Part shown: positions 21,983 to 34,212 of the stretch, piece by piece
Layout of the letters: the number at the start of each line of letters is the position of its first letter
Position numbering within the stretch: the stretch's first letter is position 1
NCBI GenBank assembly: GCA_023512835.1
Contig: CM042088.1
Location: forward strand, 57,223,579-57,287,578
DNA from: Taxillus chinensis
Taxonomy: Eukaryota; Streptophyta; Magnoliopsida; Santalales; Loranthaceae
Reading direction: 5' to 3'
DNA: 64,000 nt
Made by a program: the position numbers and the translations under genes
The notes under the pieces: generated by a model
Told to the model about the DNA's origin: nothing
Seen by the model: only the letters and a program-made list of their open reading frames with translations
The model's database searches: none

Positions 21983-22739
21983 TAGGGGTGCTACCTGCTA
22001 TAGCGGGGGCGGAATCTACCTATTACCATACCCCGCCCCCGCCTAAGCGGGTAAAATATTTTTAAAACCGTACTCTGCCCCATGTGTAGGCGGGGTTAGC
22101 AGGAGGAGGCTTCATCCGCCCGCTCCCAGCTACCAGCGTTTATTGATCTGTCTCTTAAGATAATCTTGCCTTTTAGAGGCTCCACGAAATAGTTGATATG
22201 AGTAATTCAGGTATTATTGGAGGCGGAATCAACCTATTACCGCTTCCTGCCATCGCTTAGGTGGTAGATTAAATTTTAAGATTGTATCTCGTTCCATATG
22301 TAGGCGGGACAGGTTATGTCGTTCTTTAATGTGTCTACGAATGAGGTTTCATTTGCTCGCATCTTGTTATCGCTTTTTATTAGATCTGTTCATATCAATA
22401 ATTTTGGCTTAAATCAAATTTCAACATCATTTTCAACCTAAAAATTATCAAAAATAATTTAATTTTATAATAATAAATATCATTCAAAGCTATCAAAAAT
22501 CATAAATAATAATTTTTAAATATTATAAAATTATAAATAAATATTATTAAAATTAAGCGGGTCGGGGCGGGGCGGGGTACCCGCTACCTATTACCGCTCC
22601 CCGTCCCCGCTTGGGGCGGGGTGTCAAGTTTAAAAACCGCACCCCGCTCTTGCCTGGGTGGGGTAACCCGCCTCGCATAGCGAGGGCGGAGCGGATAGCG
22701 GGCGGGGTAGCGGGGGCGGGTATCCGTTGCTCACCCCTA
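21983..22739. mobile_element. Non-autonomous hAT element (757 bp), TSD ATTAGAGC
   Basis: Terminal inverted repeats TAGGGGTG...CACCCCTA are flanked by perfect 8-bp duplications ATTAGAGC (21975-21982, 22740-22747); 8-bp TSDs are diagnostic of hAT. The subterminal regions are packed with GCGGGTA/TACCCGC and CCCCGCC motifs in both orientations, likely transposase-binding repeats, while the centre is AT-rich. There is no coding capacity. Confidence 0.85.
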
Positions 22740-22747
22740 ATTAGAGC

Positions 22748-23490
22748 TTACTCTAGATCATGGGGATAATTCCTGGGCCATTGGGAGCTTCTTCCACATC
22801 ATATGGATGATTTCCGGAGCATTGGGAGCTTATTCCACATTATTGAAGCTTATTTCACATCTTTTGTGCTTCTTTCGGCTCATTGGGTGCTTATTCCATA
22901 TCATTGAGCTTATTCTGGATTTGACCATGTTTGACCTTCAGATTTGACCAAGTTTGACGGCTTATTCCAGATAATTGGGTCCTTATTCTGTATCATCTTT
23001 ACTCCGGATCATTGGGCTTACTTCGGATTTAACCAAGTTTGACCCCCGAATTTGGGCTTATTCCGAATCATTGGGTCCTTATTCCATATCATCCTTACTT
23101 CTGGATCATTAGGCTTATTCCAGATTTGACCAAGTTTGACCTTTGGATCTGAGCTTATTCCGGATTATTGTGTCCTTATTCTGTATTATCTTTACTCCGG
23201 ATGGCTTACTCCGGATTTGACCAGGTTTGACCTCTGAATCTGGGCTTATTTCGGATCATTGGGTCCTTATTTCATATTATCCTTACTCCAGATCATTGAA
23301 CTTACTTCGAATTTGACCAAGTTTGACCTTTGAATTTCGTATTTCTCAAAAAATTCTGGATTTGAGCTTAGTTGCCAGTTGGTGACTCTATTTAGGCTTC
23401 TATGGGCCTCTCTTGTTCTCACGTGCTTTGTATGGAGAGTATCTTTATATATATATTGGACCAAAGAGAAAGCACAAAACTGTCAATGTA
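22748..23490 (+). repeat. Tandem repeat, ~94-bp period (TTGACCAAGTTTGACC...), with flanking sequence
   Basis: From about 22935 to 23340 four to five diverged units occur, each containing GATTTGACCAAGTTTGACC, CTTATTCCGGATCATTGGG and TCCTTATTCCATATCATCC. The 22748-22935 stretch has shorter related GAGCTTATTCCACAT repeats. After the array, TTGGTGACTCTATTTAGG (about 23374) recalls the Tat LTR terminal phrase, so the repeats may belong to a Tat-type element. Confidence 0.65.
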
Positions 23491-23498
23491 GAACAAAC

Positions 23499-24797
23499 TA
23501 GGGGTGAAATCAGTTCGGTTTGGATCGGTTTGGATCATTTTTCAAACCAAATTGATATTGATCGGTTTGGATAAAATCAAACCAAACCAAACCCATTGAT
23601 TAGACCAAACCAAATTGATTCGATTTGGTTTGGTTCGGTTTGAACTAGCGGTTTGAAAAATTATCAATTCAGATTAATTTGGCTCATCAATTTTTGAGAT
23701 ATTGAAATCATATATAACAAAATAATACTAATATATATCAAATTTATAATTTCAAAAATTCTAAAAGTGAAAATAGTTTACAAATATAACATATCAATCT
23801 TTCTAATATGTCTTACTGTCTTAGCAAACAAAATTAAATAAATAACTCTACAAAAATTTAAATAAATAAGTCCCAAAATATAAAATAAAAAAATAAAGAA
23901 AAGGGGTGACGCCATCTGCATACTATGCATTCTTCACTTGCCCATGTAAGCACCTACGTGTCTTGCCACTTGCCAATTTTGCCATCCAGCAGCTGATGCC
24001 TGATGCAAAATTCACGTTAAGCTTCTTACTAAAAGCACAATAATAAGAGTAAATACTAATATGCAGCTGAATGTCTATCTAAAAATTATCTTTACAAAGC
24101 AACTATTTGGGAAAACACTGCAATTAACGTGATGTTCGAATTAAAGGATTCGAAAACACTGCAAATACTAATATGTAGTCCATATATACTACCCAAGTAG
24201 GGAGGGGAAGTTTCTCGTGTATCTTCAAAGGTGTTCTTGACTATGGTATTGTGGTTGTAGACAAGAGGGCTATTGTGTCTGCGAACTTGAAGAAGAATTC
24301 AAAGGAATTTCACACCAAGTTAGACCTGCTATCGAGGTGAAATCATGCCCACTTGCTTAAAGGTTGAAGGAAGATGCACCTTATTGAAAAGAGATTTAAA
24401 ACTGCTCCCAAACAATATACTACGTACCTTTCTTAGATAATAGTGTGTAGTGTGTAGTGTGTACACCTTAGGTGGGAATAGCTTCATAATACACGTTTTA
24501 CTTATTTTTATAAAATAAGAATTCTTCTTTTGAGTTATTAATGGGAGATCTTTCTTCGAATAACATGATTGATTTGTAAAAATTGTGGTAAATTGATTAG
24601 CGAGGACCATTTTATAGGCTTAGTATGTGTTTCAATATTGTTAGGACAAAAAAATGTTACATTCATATGTATTTAAATGAATTGATAGTAAATAATTTGC
24701 CCTGCATTTGGACAATGATAATATTTTAAATGGCATATACACAAATCCATCACAGACAAACAAAATAAGAGGTAGACGTCGGAGGTTGACGAAGATT

Positions 24798-24836
<39 letters not shown>

Positions 24837-25343
24837 CTTGTTTGATCCGATGGCACCGCAGCGGCGCAGCCCATAGGAGAAGGCGAAAGCAACCAACGAT
24901 GGTATCTCTCTGTCTCTTTGCTAGGAGTACAGACAGACGAACAGCGTGTGGATTGGGAGAAGCCGAGGGGGAACTGGGACTATGGGACAGTGGGACTTTG
25001 GGAGAGTAGGGTCGAATTGGGAAATGGGAACTAAGAAGTGAGAACTGGGAAGTGGGAGAATGGAGAAGTCGAACTCGTGACCGAGTCCTGACTTACTGAG
25101 AGTTGACATGGAGTCTTGGGACTTGGCAGTCGGCATCGGTAGATGGAACGAAAGACTTTTATGAGTTCGGTTCGGTTTAAACCGACCTTCTAAAATTATA
25201 AACCAAACCAAACCGAAAATGTAATTGGTTTCAAACCAAACCAAACCGAATTTATTCGATTTAAACGGTTTGATAAACCAGCAGTTTCGATGGGTCGGTT
25301 TCGACTGGTTTGGGCGGTTTAACGGTTTGGACTTTCACCCCTA
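23499..25343. mobile_element. Non-autonomous hAT element (1845 bp), TSD GAACAAAC
   Basis: TAGGGGTGAAA...TTTCACCCCTA termini are flanked by perfect 8-bp duplications GAACAAAC (23491-23498, 25344-25351). Subterminal arrays of CGGTTTGGTTTGG and its complement AACCAAACCGAA extend about 150 bp inward at both ends. The centre contains a (GA)n tract and no transposase frame. The 107-codon minus ORF at 24921-25244 is low-complexity and not convincing. Confidence 0.85.
24801..24834. repeat. (GA)n microsatellite
   Basis: About 17 GA units inside the hAT element. Confidence 0.95.
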
Positions 25344-25351
25344 GAACAAAC

Positions 25352-26010
25352 ATGCATATGAAGAACAAAAAATCATGGAAAATGATGTAGATTTCTGGAA
25401 CAACTTCAAAAATTCATAATTTTCTCCACAGAGCTTAGATTAGGGTAAAATTGGTTTTGTTTTGCTCAAAATTTTGTTATCTATCTTTTGAAATTGGAAT
25501 CACCCAAAAAGGATCATCCATTTAGGATAAAAGTGGGAAACAACGCACAGAGGTACATGACAAAGTGAGCATTCTGCTCGTCAGTTTCAAAAATTCGTAA
25601 TTAATTGCACACAGCTCGAAATATCCTCAAATCAGTTGTAGATGATACATAAAGATAGTATATAACCAACGCAGTTGACTTTGTTCAATTATTATAAGTA
25701 TTGAGAAAGTTATTGGCAAAACAATGCATTGCGCACCGGCTGTCCCATCCAAACTCAATTACTAACTTCAAAAAATTATCACTAAATGTATAAAGATCGA
25801 AATAACCTCAAACCAATTGGAAATGATAGATAATGATGTTATCTAACCAATACAAGTAACTTTGTTTGATTCTGACAAGTATTTGAAAAGTTATTGGCAA
25901 AACAATGCGCTGCACACCCTTTTCATGTTAGAGGGCTGTCCAATTCAAATTTGTACAAACTTGATATTTTTGCCCTAGTTTCTTCATTTCTTCTTGGAAT
26001 CAAATGTGGT
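25352..26010. repeat. Diverged direct repeat, ~178-bp period, non-coding
   Basis: AGTTATTGGCAAAACAATGC followed by TGCRCACC occurs at about 25714 and 25892. The ~130 bases before each copy (TCGAAATA.CCTCAAA..A.TTG.A.ATGATA) also align, making two to three diverged units. This resembles plant LTR-internal repeats. No gene is seen. Confidence 0.5.
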
Positions 26011-27265
26011 TGTCATGCCCCCAAATTTCAGGGAACCCAGAACCAAGAACATAACTTTCCCTTGCCCGCACCCGAAAGGTCAAGGGGTTGGTGACTAACA
26101 CTAATAGAGACTACACCACAGGTGTTGTCTCAATTATACAACCCTGTACAGTCATACATCAAGGGTAATCCTATACTTTCTCATACATCATCATGCATAC
26201 AATAAGTCAAACAGTCATACAAACATCACATCACAAATAGTATGCAAATACAACTATCCACGAACCCATGTCTGGGATACAATATATAAGCAATACAGCA
26301 GACGATAATATCTCATACATTAGAGTAGTGCGCACATCCTACTGGAAGAAAGACCTCCACTAGTCTTGGGTCACACATGAAAAGGGTAAACAATAAGTAG
26401 GGGTGAGCTACAAGCTCAGTAGGTGACCCCAAAATGCCACATCATACAACATATATAAGTCTATACTATATGCTCAGTGTACTCATGCATCATATAACGA
26501 ACACAATCATCAGGACTCAGCATGCAAACAAACATCAGGACCCAGCCTACCCACACAAGACAACTTGTCTACGATCCTCAACAGGATCCCAGCTCAAGGC
26601 ACTCAGCCCCAGCTCCACGAGCTCAACAGCTAAACTTAGGCCACAGTCTGTCATCATGAGCTCAACGGCTCATCCCAGGCCTTAGCCTGTCACCACGAGC
26701 TTAACCACATAGCACAACCTGTGCATCATAGTGAGAACACAAACAAGTCATAGAGCCCAAGGCCCAAATCCTCAAACCAACACACCAACACCAATGTGGC
26801 ATTAAAGTTCACAACACTCCCTTTATAACTGAGGCTAGTCTTCACAAATCGATCCTCAAGTCTTAACCAAGAAAGAAGATCTTCGTAGAAGTTTTTTTCT
26901 TGTAATAAAAAGTCCCGAAATTAGCTCCCCATATCATAACTAAGATAATATGATTTTTGAGGATTTTTCTGAGAGGTCTAACCTAGGTGCACAAATGGTC
27001 ACCTCGAACCCAAAACTGAATTTTTTCGGGATTCAGTACTAATTCCTAATTTTCACATTTTGAAGGAGTGAGAATTTAATTTTCTAGTATTTTTCTTTGA
27101 ATTTAAATAAGGGGTATTTCGTTATTTATATTGTAACTTAAATGTGGAGAAGCATAATGGTTTACAATATAAATAGTTTAGTCCAGTGAAACTGGAACTG
27201 CATTGCCCAACTGCCCGAGACATTGCTCGAAACTACTCGAAACACCTTCTCGATGCTCCCTGCTC
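26011..27265 (-). mobile_element. Truncated chromovirus LTR, reverse orientation
   Basis: On the minus strand it ends AAATTTGGGGGCATGACA. Going inward it matches the 12521-end half of the chromovirus LTR: the GACCTTTCGGGTGCGGGCAAGGG block, the TAGTCTCTATTAGTGTTAGT block and the AGCTTGTAGCTCACCCCT block. The promoter half is missing; homology fades near 27265. Confidence 0.7.
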
Positions 27266-28700
27266 GATGTTAGGGGGTTTTTTCTAACACATTTTAGTGT
27301 CAAATGAAGGAGATTTTATGATAAAAGCTCACATCTTTAACTTCATTTTGATGAATTTGAATGATTAATGAACTAACCCCCTAACATAGCATTAGTAGAT
27401 CCTTTGTGGTGTTTTTGTTGTCTTTGAATGGAAAACAGGCCAAGTATAAGGTCCAAAGAAAGAATGAAGGAGCAAGAAATAATCTGCATTGTGGTTATTT
27501 CAAATTTGAAATGACCAAAAAGAAATGACGGGACCAATTGAGTTGACCAGAAGCTCCCGAGAGCTTGATCATTTGAAACGGTCATTTGAAATTGAGTTGA
27601 CCAAATGAATTGACCATGGGCGGTTTACGCAAACGTATTTTGCTGATCAACGAATCCTCATAGATGCCACGTGTACAGCCTGTAATCCTTCATTAAAGGA
27701 TCTGACGATGCTCATTCAACCTTTTTGAGAGGGAAACGAGTTTGAATTAATGGAGGGAATAGTTCTAACAGTTAGGGGATGCGGTTATGCACAAAATTGT
27801 AAGACAAAAAGGGATTTATCATGTAATTTGGGAGGGATCGTTCATTCTGAGAGGGAGAGAGAAGGGTATTGGGTTCTCATAGTAAGAACAATGGTTTTCT
27901 TATTTGTTATGGCAGCTTAAACCTCCATGGGAGGAGGATGGATTTGATGTAAGTTTTTAATTTCATTTCTTTTGGCTAGTTAATTTGAAATTCCCTGTTA
28001 TGTTTATCAAGTCTTTTGAGTTAGCATGTGAGATTTAAGTTTGGCCACCTTAAATCTTGTAAAAGGTTAATCAATTATGGATTGAAAGAAGACATTGATA
28101 GCTGGATAGTTAAGAGACTTAACTTGCTAAGATTATAATTTGCGAAAGCCAGTAATCTTGCATGTAACCTAGTTCGGGTTGGTGTGATACCAATCTACAC
28201 TCAAACAACTTAAGCACATAATGGGTTGCCCGTTCCCCAAGCTAGGGTATACACACGGCTAGATCACTCGAAAGAGGCTAGTACATGCAAATGTGTTGGG
28301 TTTTAAACAAAAAGGGGAAGATTGAATTAATATGCCTTAAGAACAAGAGATTAATTAATTACATTGATTGACATCCAAATCCCTATTTTCTCTCATAAGA
28401 TCATTTATATTGCTTTGTTTATTTAAATTACAACATTCAAAGTGCTAATAATACAAAACCAACTTCAAATGCATCATGGATTTACAAAATGAGCTTTTTA
28501 CTTGATCACTTTCCTTGTGGCTTTTTTACATCCAATAATATTAAACATTTTGATATCACTTTCCGATGGGTATTAAAGATCATGTAACATTTTGAAATGG
28601 CTCGATATTATTATTAACAAATTAACCCGAACAAGCGATTGAAATCTAAATGTTCGAATTCATTCATTTATATTTGTAAACAGCTCGTGAACAATTGTTC
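27266..28700. other. Non-coding, repetitive sequence of unclear origin
   Basis: GTTAGGGGGTT at 27269 and AACCCCCTAAC at 27374 form an inverted repeat with ~95 bp between, possibly a tiny foldback element, but I see no target duplication. The part at 27840-28330 has the look of an LTR/leader (GAGAGGGAGAGAGAAGGG, then a splice-like TGGATTTGATGTAAG) but no matching partner in the window. No gene is seen. Confidence 0.35.
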
Positions 28701-28705
28701 ACGAT

Positions 28706-28800
28706 CAAAACATGTTTGTTTGCTTGTTTAATTGTTCATGAATCCTTTTCATATTAATTTTGAATAAATTATATAAACAAATTAATTTGTTTGTTTGTTC
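28706..28800. repeat. Left arm of a long inverted repeat (partner 31807-31885)
   Basis: The reverse complement matches 31807-31885 over about 70 bases with very few mismatches (core ATATGAAAAGGATTCATGAA). Further scrambled reverse matches exist between 28497-28600 and 31975-32110 (for example GATCACTTTCCTTGTGG). Confidence 0.7.
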
Positions 28801-29109
28801 AACTGCCTATAAATAAAAATACTTACTTATTTAAAAAAATCAAAAATAACATACGAAAATATCTAATCAAAAAAAAAACCACATATGGATGCTTAGTAGT
28901 TCTCACATAGTTAGACACGTGTTATTACAATCACAAATTTAAAATACAAAAGTAAAAGTAAAATTGTCAATGTCATCCATATTCAATTGATCATTAATTA
29001 ACATATAAGAAATTATTTAACTTCGTCCTTTATATATCATAATCACAATAAAACATAAATTAATATGTGATTGAAAATTTTAACAAGCATAAATTGAGTA
29101 TTAATATTA

Positions 29110-30500
29110 TATATCAATTTTACTTTGATTTTTCTATTGATCTCATACAAAAACCGAAACCAATCCTCTCCAAGCATTAGAACTTCATTAGTTTTAGTTC
29201 CCAATGATACATGATAAGTATCAATCACCCTAACACCTACACTAAATATTGTTTCAAATGCAACTGTAATAACTGCAATAAATAAAATGTCACATGTTAT
29301 CTTTGATAAAATCTAATATTTGAGATTATTTGCTTCTCACCATTTGAATGCATCAAAATTAGTCTCCTTATAAATTAATACACCTCCATTCAAGTATATA
29401 TCGGATTTTGATTTAACATTTTCTTATGTAACAACGTTCCTAATGAATTCATCAAATTGAGATTCACCACTTTTGATGTTTTCTCATGCATATACCGCTA
29501 TCAATTTTTTAAAAGTACTTAATGGTACAACTATTAAGGTTGTTCTTATCACTTTTGCTATCATTCACATCATTTTTAACTTTGTGTGATGTAACATAAA
29601 AACTATAAAATGCAATCAATTTACTTATAAAAGTGTCAATATGTGAACTAGTTTTGATTTCGAGATATATTCTGAGAAAACAAAATTCAATGAGTTTCAT
29701 TTTATTTCTTTGATCTAACACAATAGCAATATAAAGTAAAAAATCACAATCACCACAATGATTGTCAAATTTAGTCTTTATTTTTATAACAATTGATTGT
29801 GTGAAAGCAATATTATAGATAACCTTTATCTAAAACATTATTTATCCTCCATAATTCAGGTAAAAACAATTTAGATGTAGGATAATCACTATTTATAAAA
29901 TATAATATATTTAAAAAATTATCATATATAAAATAAAATAATTATAATAATATCATAATCAAATATAAATAAATAACAAAAAATAAAGAAATTAAGTTTA
30001 CATGATATTAACTTTGTTACCTCATGAAAGAAAGCCAAAAATACAACACACTTCCTTAAGTTTTTCTTAATCCTTATCATTAGTAAATAGTTGTAATCAA
30101 TACATTTATCTTTGAATCTCAGGAAAACAACACGAAATTCTAATGTTGGTAACAACATTGCAAATGTCACATTCTATCGAGTACATTAATGTAGCATAAG
30201 CTTTTTGGATGAAAATTTCAATTGAGTTACCAATTCTTTAAAGTTATTAAGGCTTGCCTTTGAAGCTCCAATAAATTTAACACTTTCTCAAACATTTTTA
30301 AAGATATCCTTAATATCAAAAAGCCCATACTGTACTATAATATTGAGAATATGTGCACAACAACAAACATGAAATAACTTTTCATTTAAATCAAGTATTA
30401 TGTGAAAAAGAAAGATTTTTTTATTGAATTTACACACATATCATTATATCTAGCATTATTAACTATCATTAAGGAATGCGATTTATTTTCACTTTCTTTC
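29110..30500 (-). pseudogene. hAT-superfamily transposase relic (RICESLEEPER-like), C-terminal part
   Basis: Fragments in several minus-strand frames follow hAT order. About 30490 reads LMIVNNARYNDM (the VDNAS.ND region); 30375, CCCAHILNIIVQYGLFDIKD; 30170, NVTFAMLLPTLEFRVVF, where a stop stands at the expected Trp of the RWN motif; 30000, FFHEVTKLIS; 29730, IAIVLDQRNKMKLIEFCF; 29430, KSKSDIYLNGG; 29330, LKY.ILSKIT; 29280, VITVAFETIFSVGVRVIDTY and GEDWFRF (dimerisation domain). Stops and frameshifts separate them, so it is dead. Family knowledge: the hAT catalytic core is RNase H-like. It could once have mobilised TAGGGGTG-type elements nearby, but that is only a guess. Confidence 0.75.
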
Positions 30501-31056
30501 ATGAGGAAATATGTGAAAAGTATCATCAACAACTTAATTTCCTTATTTTTGGTAAATTATTTATAATGATTATGAAATTATTATAATTATTTTATCTTAT
30601 ATAAATAATTTTTAAATATATTATAACCTGAATTGATTTTTTTTACCATACTTTCATAAATCTGTTGTAATACTAATTGTTTTAATATATTACAATTTAG
30701 TCTTTAACCTTTTTCTCTAACTCATAACTTGTCAAACAATCTTGTTTAACTAATACACATGCTTTTTATAATGTGGGGTGACAATCCATATGAACAAATT
30801 AACATCTCATACTCTGGAAAATTAAATGCCAACTCATGAACCATAAGCATATAATGAAACATTTACTTTACTTTTGCATGATTATACCTGAAATTTTAAA
30901 TATTTTCACATTGTTAAACCCCATTTTATGGGTGAATTGATCGCATTTGGTAAAGACCATAAAACTAAGGACCACATTGGGAGGCCTTAAAAATGCCGTA
31001 AGGAAAGCAAAGAGTGATAAGAAGATTAAATGTGGAAAATAACGTACTTTAACCAT
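30501..31056. other. AT-rich, no gene seen
   Basis: This is probably the decayed N-terminal/flanking part of the hAT relic. No convincing frame or BED motif was found. Confidence 0.4.
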
Positions 31057-31800
31057 TGTAAAGACCCGTATTTGGATGAGGAAACATCAAGAGTAGTTTT
31101 TCTCAATTTGATAAAATCATCTGGGACAATATTATGTTACATAATGTGAGAATTTTAAATCAAAATGGCCAATTATACTTGAATGGAGGTGTATTAACTT
31201 TATCAGGGTTTATTTTGTTGATCTTGCATTTAAGTGGTACAATTGGGTTAAATATATATCAAAGATAAATGTGCATGTCATTTTTGAGCATTTTCAGGTG
31301 CATTTGGCTCAATTTTGGAGTTCGGTGCCACCGGGAGGTTAATTAATATTTTTGGGATGTTATTAATGGGAAAGAAAATGTAGAAATATAAATGGTGGAA
31401 AGTAATAGCTTCCACATTATGTTTTATTGTTCAAGTTGGAAAGCTAAGAAAGATATAAAGAAATAAAAAACTAGAGAGTTAAGGAAGCTTGAAGTCCTTT
31501 AATTTAGGGTGTTTTATTGTGATTATTCGATCCTATAAAGTCATTCCAGGTTAGGTGTTCTCTTGATTCTCATGTTCCTTTGCTATTTTGTTGGATTGAC
31601 ATGTAAGGATTTTACTTGAATTCATGAATTTTAAATTTGTGATTGTAACCCTAAACAATTAGGGAGAATGAGAGAACTAGCATCAAACCTGGATGATTTA
31701 GGCTTTTGGTAGCCTAATGAGGCTAGATGATGTTAGAAATCTTTAATATGGATTAATTGATGCTTAGAAAGGAGGATTTAATGGGTATAATTGGGTTTTG
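31057..31800 (+). mobile_element. Chromovirus LTR fragment (5' part only)
   Basis: It begins TGTAAAGACCCGTATTTGGA, the same start as the LTR at 6734/17919. It has AATATAAATGG at about 31384 in the TATA position and a leader with GAGAGTTAAGGAAGCTTGAAG. No GGCGTGACA end is found before the next element, so it is truncated near 31800 at the inverted-repeat arm. Confidence 0.6.
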
Positions 31801-31806
31801 AGACAA

Positions 31807-31885
31807 AACAAATTAACTGTTTATATAATTTATTCAAAATTAATATGAAAAGGATTCATGAACAATTCAACAAGCAAACAAACAG
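31807..31885. repeat. Right arm of the inverted repeat (partner 28706-28800)
   Basis: See the left arm. The two arms bracket the hAT relic and the LTR fragment, about 3.0 kb of DNA. Confidence 0.7.
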
Positions 31886-32333
31886 TCTTGAGTAGTCTGA
31901 AGCAAGCTTCGAGTGTTAGCATTTCAGCGTACGGATCGTTACAAGTAATAAAGTGGACTCGATATTGGAACATGTAACATTTATATTTGTAAACATTTTG
32001 ATATCAAATGTCGAACCCACAAGGAAAGTGATCAAGTCATTAGGAACATAGCTACATCAAAATGTTTAATATTATTGGAATATCGAGCCATTTCAAATGT
32101 TTAATAACATCTTGCATTCGAACTCTGGTATTGGAACCCATTGACCGTCTCGTTGGAGTCCTGCATCCTAAAAGTCATTAGGAACATAGCTACATCCAAT
32201 GCGTGAACTCAACAACATCACCGCAGGAAAAGTTTTCTCTAATATCTACAAATGTAGTATAAAATATCTCATAACTTTCATGTTGTGTCAGTTGATATCA
32301 ATGATCACCGAAGGAAAAGCTTTGCTCTAATAT
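31886..32333. other. Non-coding, short internal repeats
   Basis: AGGAACATAGCTACATC occurs twice (32041 and 32181). AGTAATAAAGTGGACTCGATATTGG with CGAACCCACAAGGAAAG (31947-32030) resembles an Athila/Tat-type LTR terminal phrase also seen at 60785-60840. No gene is seen. Confidence 0.4.
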
Positions 32334-32982
32334 TGTAATGACCCGTGTGTAAGAAGTTAACCACAAACACCTTGGATGTTGGTGCACAAGTTTGAGGTAA
32401 GAGATGAGCCCAAGAGGGGACTTTTGGGAGGTGCATGTGACAAGTGATAACGTGCATTTATGCCCTAGGAAGATGCTATGCATATGCATGCGGTTTTAAG
32501 CTGTTTTGGCAGATTTTGGAGCTCACTTTTGATATAGTAGATGGCCTCAAACAATTGGCGTGCTACCACAGAAATTTCAGAGCATTTGGAGCTGCACGTG
32601 AATTCACCCATTTCACGTGCAAGCATATTTTTGCTTCTCAGACCTCTACAAGATGCAAGGAGGCTTGGGGGGAAGTTTGAGTGCATTTGGAGCTGCACGC
32701 CAATTGGGGAATTGACGTTCAAATTGGCGTGCAAGCATGTTTTTGCATGGTTACCTTGGTTTTGTCATTCTAATCATCTTTTCCCAAAGGACCATGTTGG
32801 AAGTGTGAATATTTTGGTGTGTATGGATGTGGGAAGGTCATAGCTTGTTCCATCAAAACTATGTCGTTTTGATGCTGGGATTCACTTAATCAAAACTACA
32901 TCGTTTTGATGTTGTGTTGTCTATATAAGGAGGAGAAGCCCCTCTGTTTTAGGTTTAGGGTTTGTTGCTCCACCACCGTCGT

Positions 32983-33019
<37 letters not shown>

Positions 33020-34197
33020 AGGAGAGCTTCTGGTGGCTGCCGGAGCGTCTTGCGTGGGTAGTCGGAGTCTTGCGTGGAAGCGGGAGCAAGAGAACATACA
33101 AGGTAGGGGTTCTGTTCTTCCTAAATCCTCCTCTGTCCTAGGGTTCTAGGGCAGATTATGGAGTTGTACCTATTTATATATATATATGTAATCCATATAG
33201 GTGTGATCTCCTATATGGATGGTGGCCTTCAATAGCATTTTGGTGTGATTCTGTTATTGGGTGGTCAGTGTATGTTACATGTTCGATGAAATGCCTGTGT
33301 GAATATTGCTGTGTGTATTATGCCTAGTACATGTTTGATAATATGCCTGTGTGGCTGGACTTGTGATTTGGTGTATGTATGCATGTTGGGTGTTTGTTCT
33401 ATTGCCTAAATGGCTGGGTTTGTGCACTTGTGAACGGGTGCACACCAAGTGTTTGGTTTTATGCTTGAGTGACCGTGGTGTATGTTGTGTGCATGAGTGT
33501 GGTATCTGGCCTGAAGAGGCATTTAAATTACTTTGCCTGAGAGGCGGTTAAACCAGTGGCCTGAAGAAGCGGTTAAATTACTTTGCCTGAGAGGCGGTTA
33601 AATCAGTGGCATGAAGAGGCGGTTAAATTACTTGCTTGAGATGTGGATATGTTAGCCCGTGTGGCTAAGCCTATATGGCTGTGGATATGTTAGCCTATAT
33701 GGCTAAGCCTGTATGGCTGTGGATATGTGTATGTCGTGTGATTGTGGAATATAACCTGTTTATATCTTATTGTCACTACACTGCACCTGTACATACCCTC
33801 ATGTAGACGCTAGGAGCATGGGATGGGTTGGGGAGACATGATCCCTACTGAGCTGTGGTTGCTCACCCCTCCCTCTATGTTGTGTTTTCTTTCAGGAACA
33901 TACAGGCGTTAGGTGGGACCCCAAGGTGGAAGACCTTATTTACTTTACCGTCTTTCATTTATGTTATTTTGTGGGAATTGATGTAACCCCGGTGGGGATG
34001 GATTGAAAAGAGGATTTTGTTGTAATAAAGACTGGTTTGGATTGTGGATTGCTTTAATGAACACTACTTTCTTGAATGTGTTGTGGATGTTTTAAAATGT
34101 TATATTCGGGGTTTGCACCCTAACCCCTTTGCCCTCCGTGTGGGTACAAGGGGAGTCACGTACCGGTTTCCTCGTGATGAAAATCCGGGGCGTGACA
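32334..34197 (+). repeat. 5' LTR of the young element
   Basis: It runs TGTAATGACCCGTG...CCGGGGCGTGACA. TATATAA lies at 32932-32938, followed by a GAGA run (32980-33015). The part from 32445 (TGATAACGTGCATTTATGCC) to about 33100 resembles the Athila-like LTR at 62304 on the opposite strand. A GGCGGTTAAATTACTTTGCC tandem block (33505-33640) and a GGCTAAGCCT block (33650-33720) lie near the 3' side. Confidence 0.9.
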
Positions 34198-34200
34198 ATA

Positions 34201-34212
34201 TGGTATCAGAGC
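34201..34212 (+). other. Primer-binding site (tRNA-iMet type)
   Basis: TGGTATCAGAGC lies three bases after the 5' LTR end. Confidence 0.9.

Noticed and set aside
24921..25244. 107-codon minus-strand frame in the hAT element
   Set aside because: Its ends are translated AACCAAACC subterminal repeats and the middle is low-complexity Pro/Ser.
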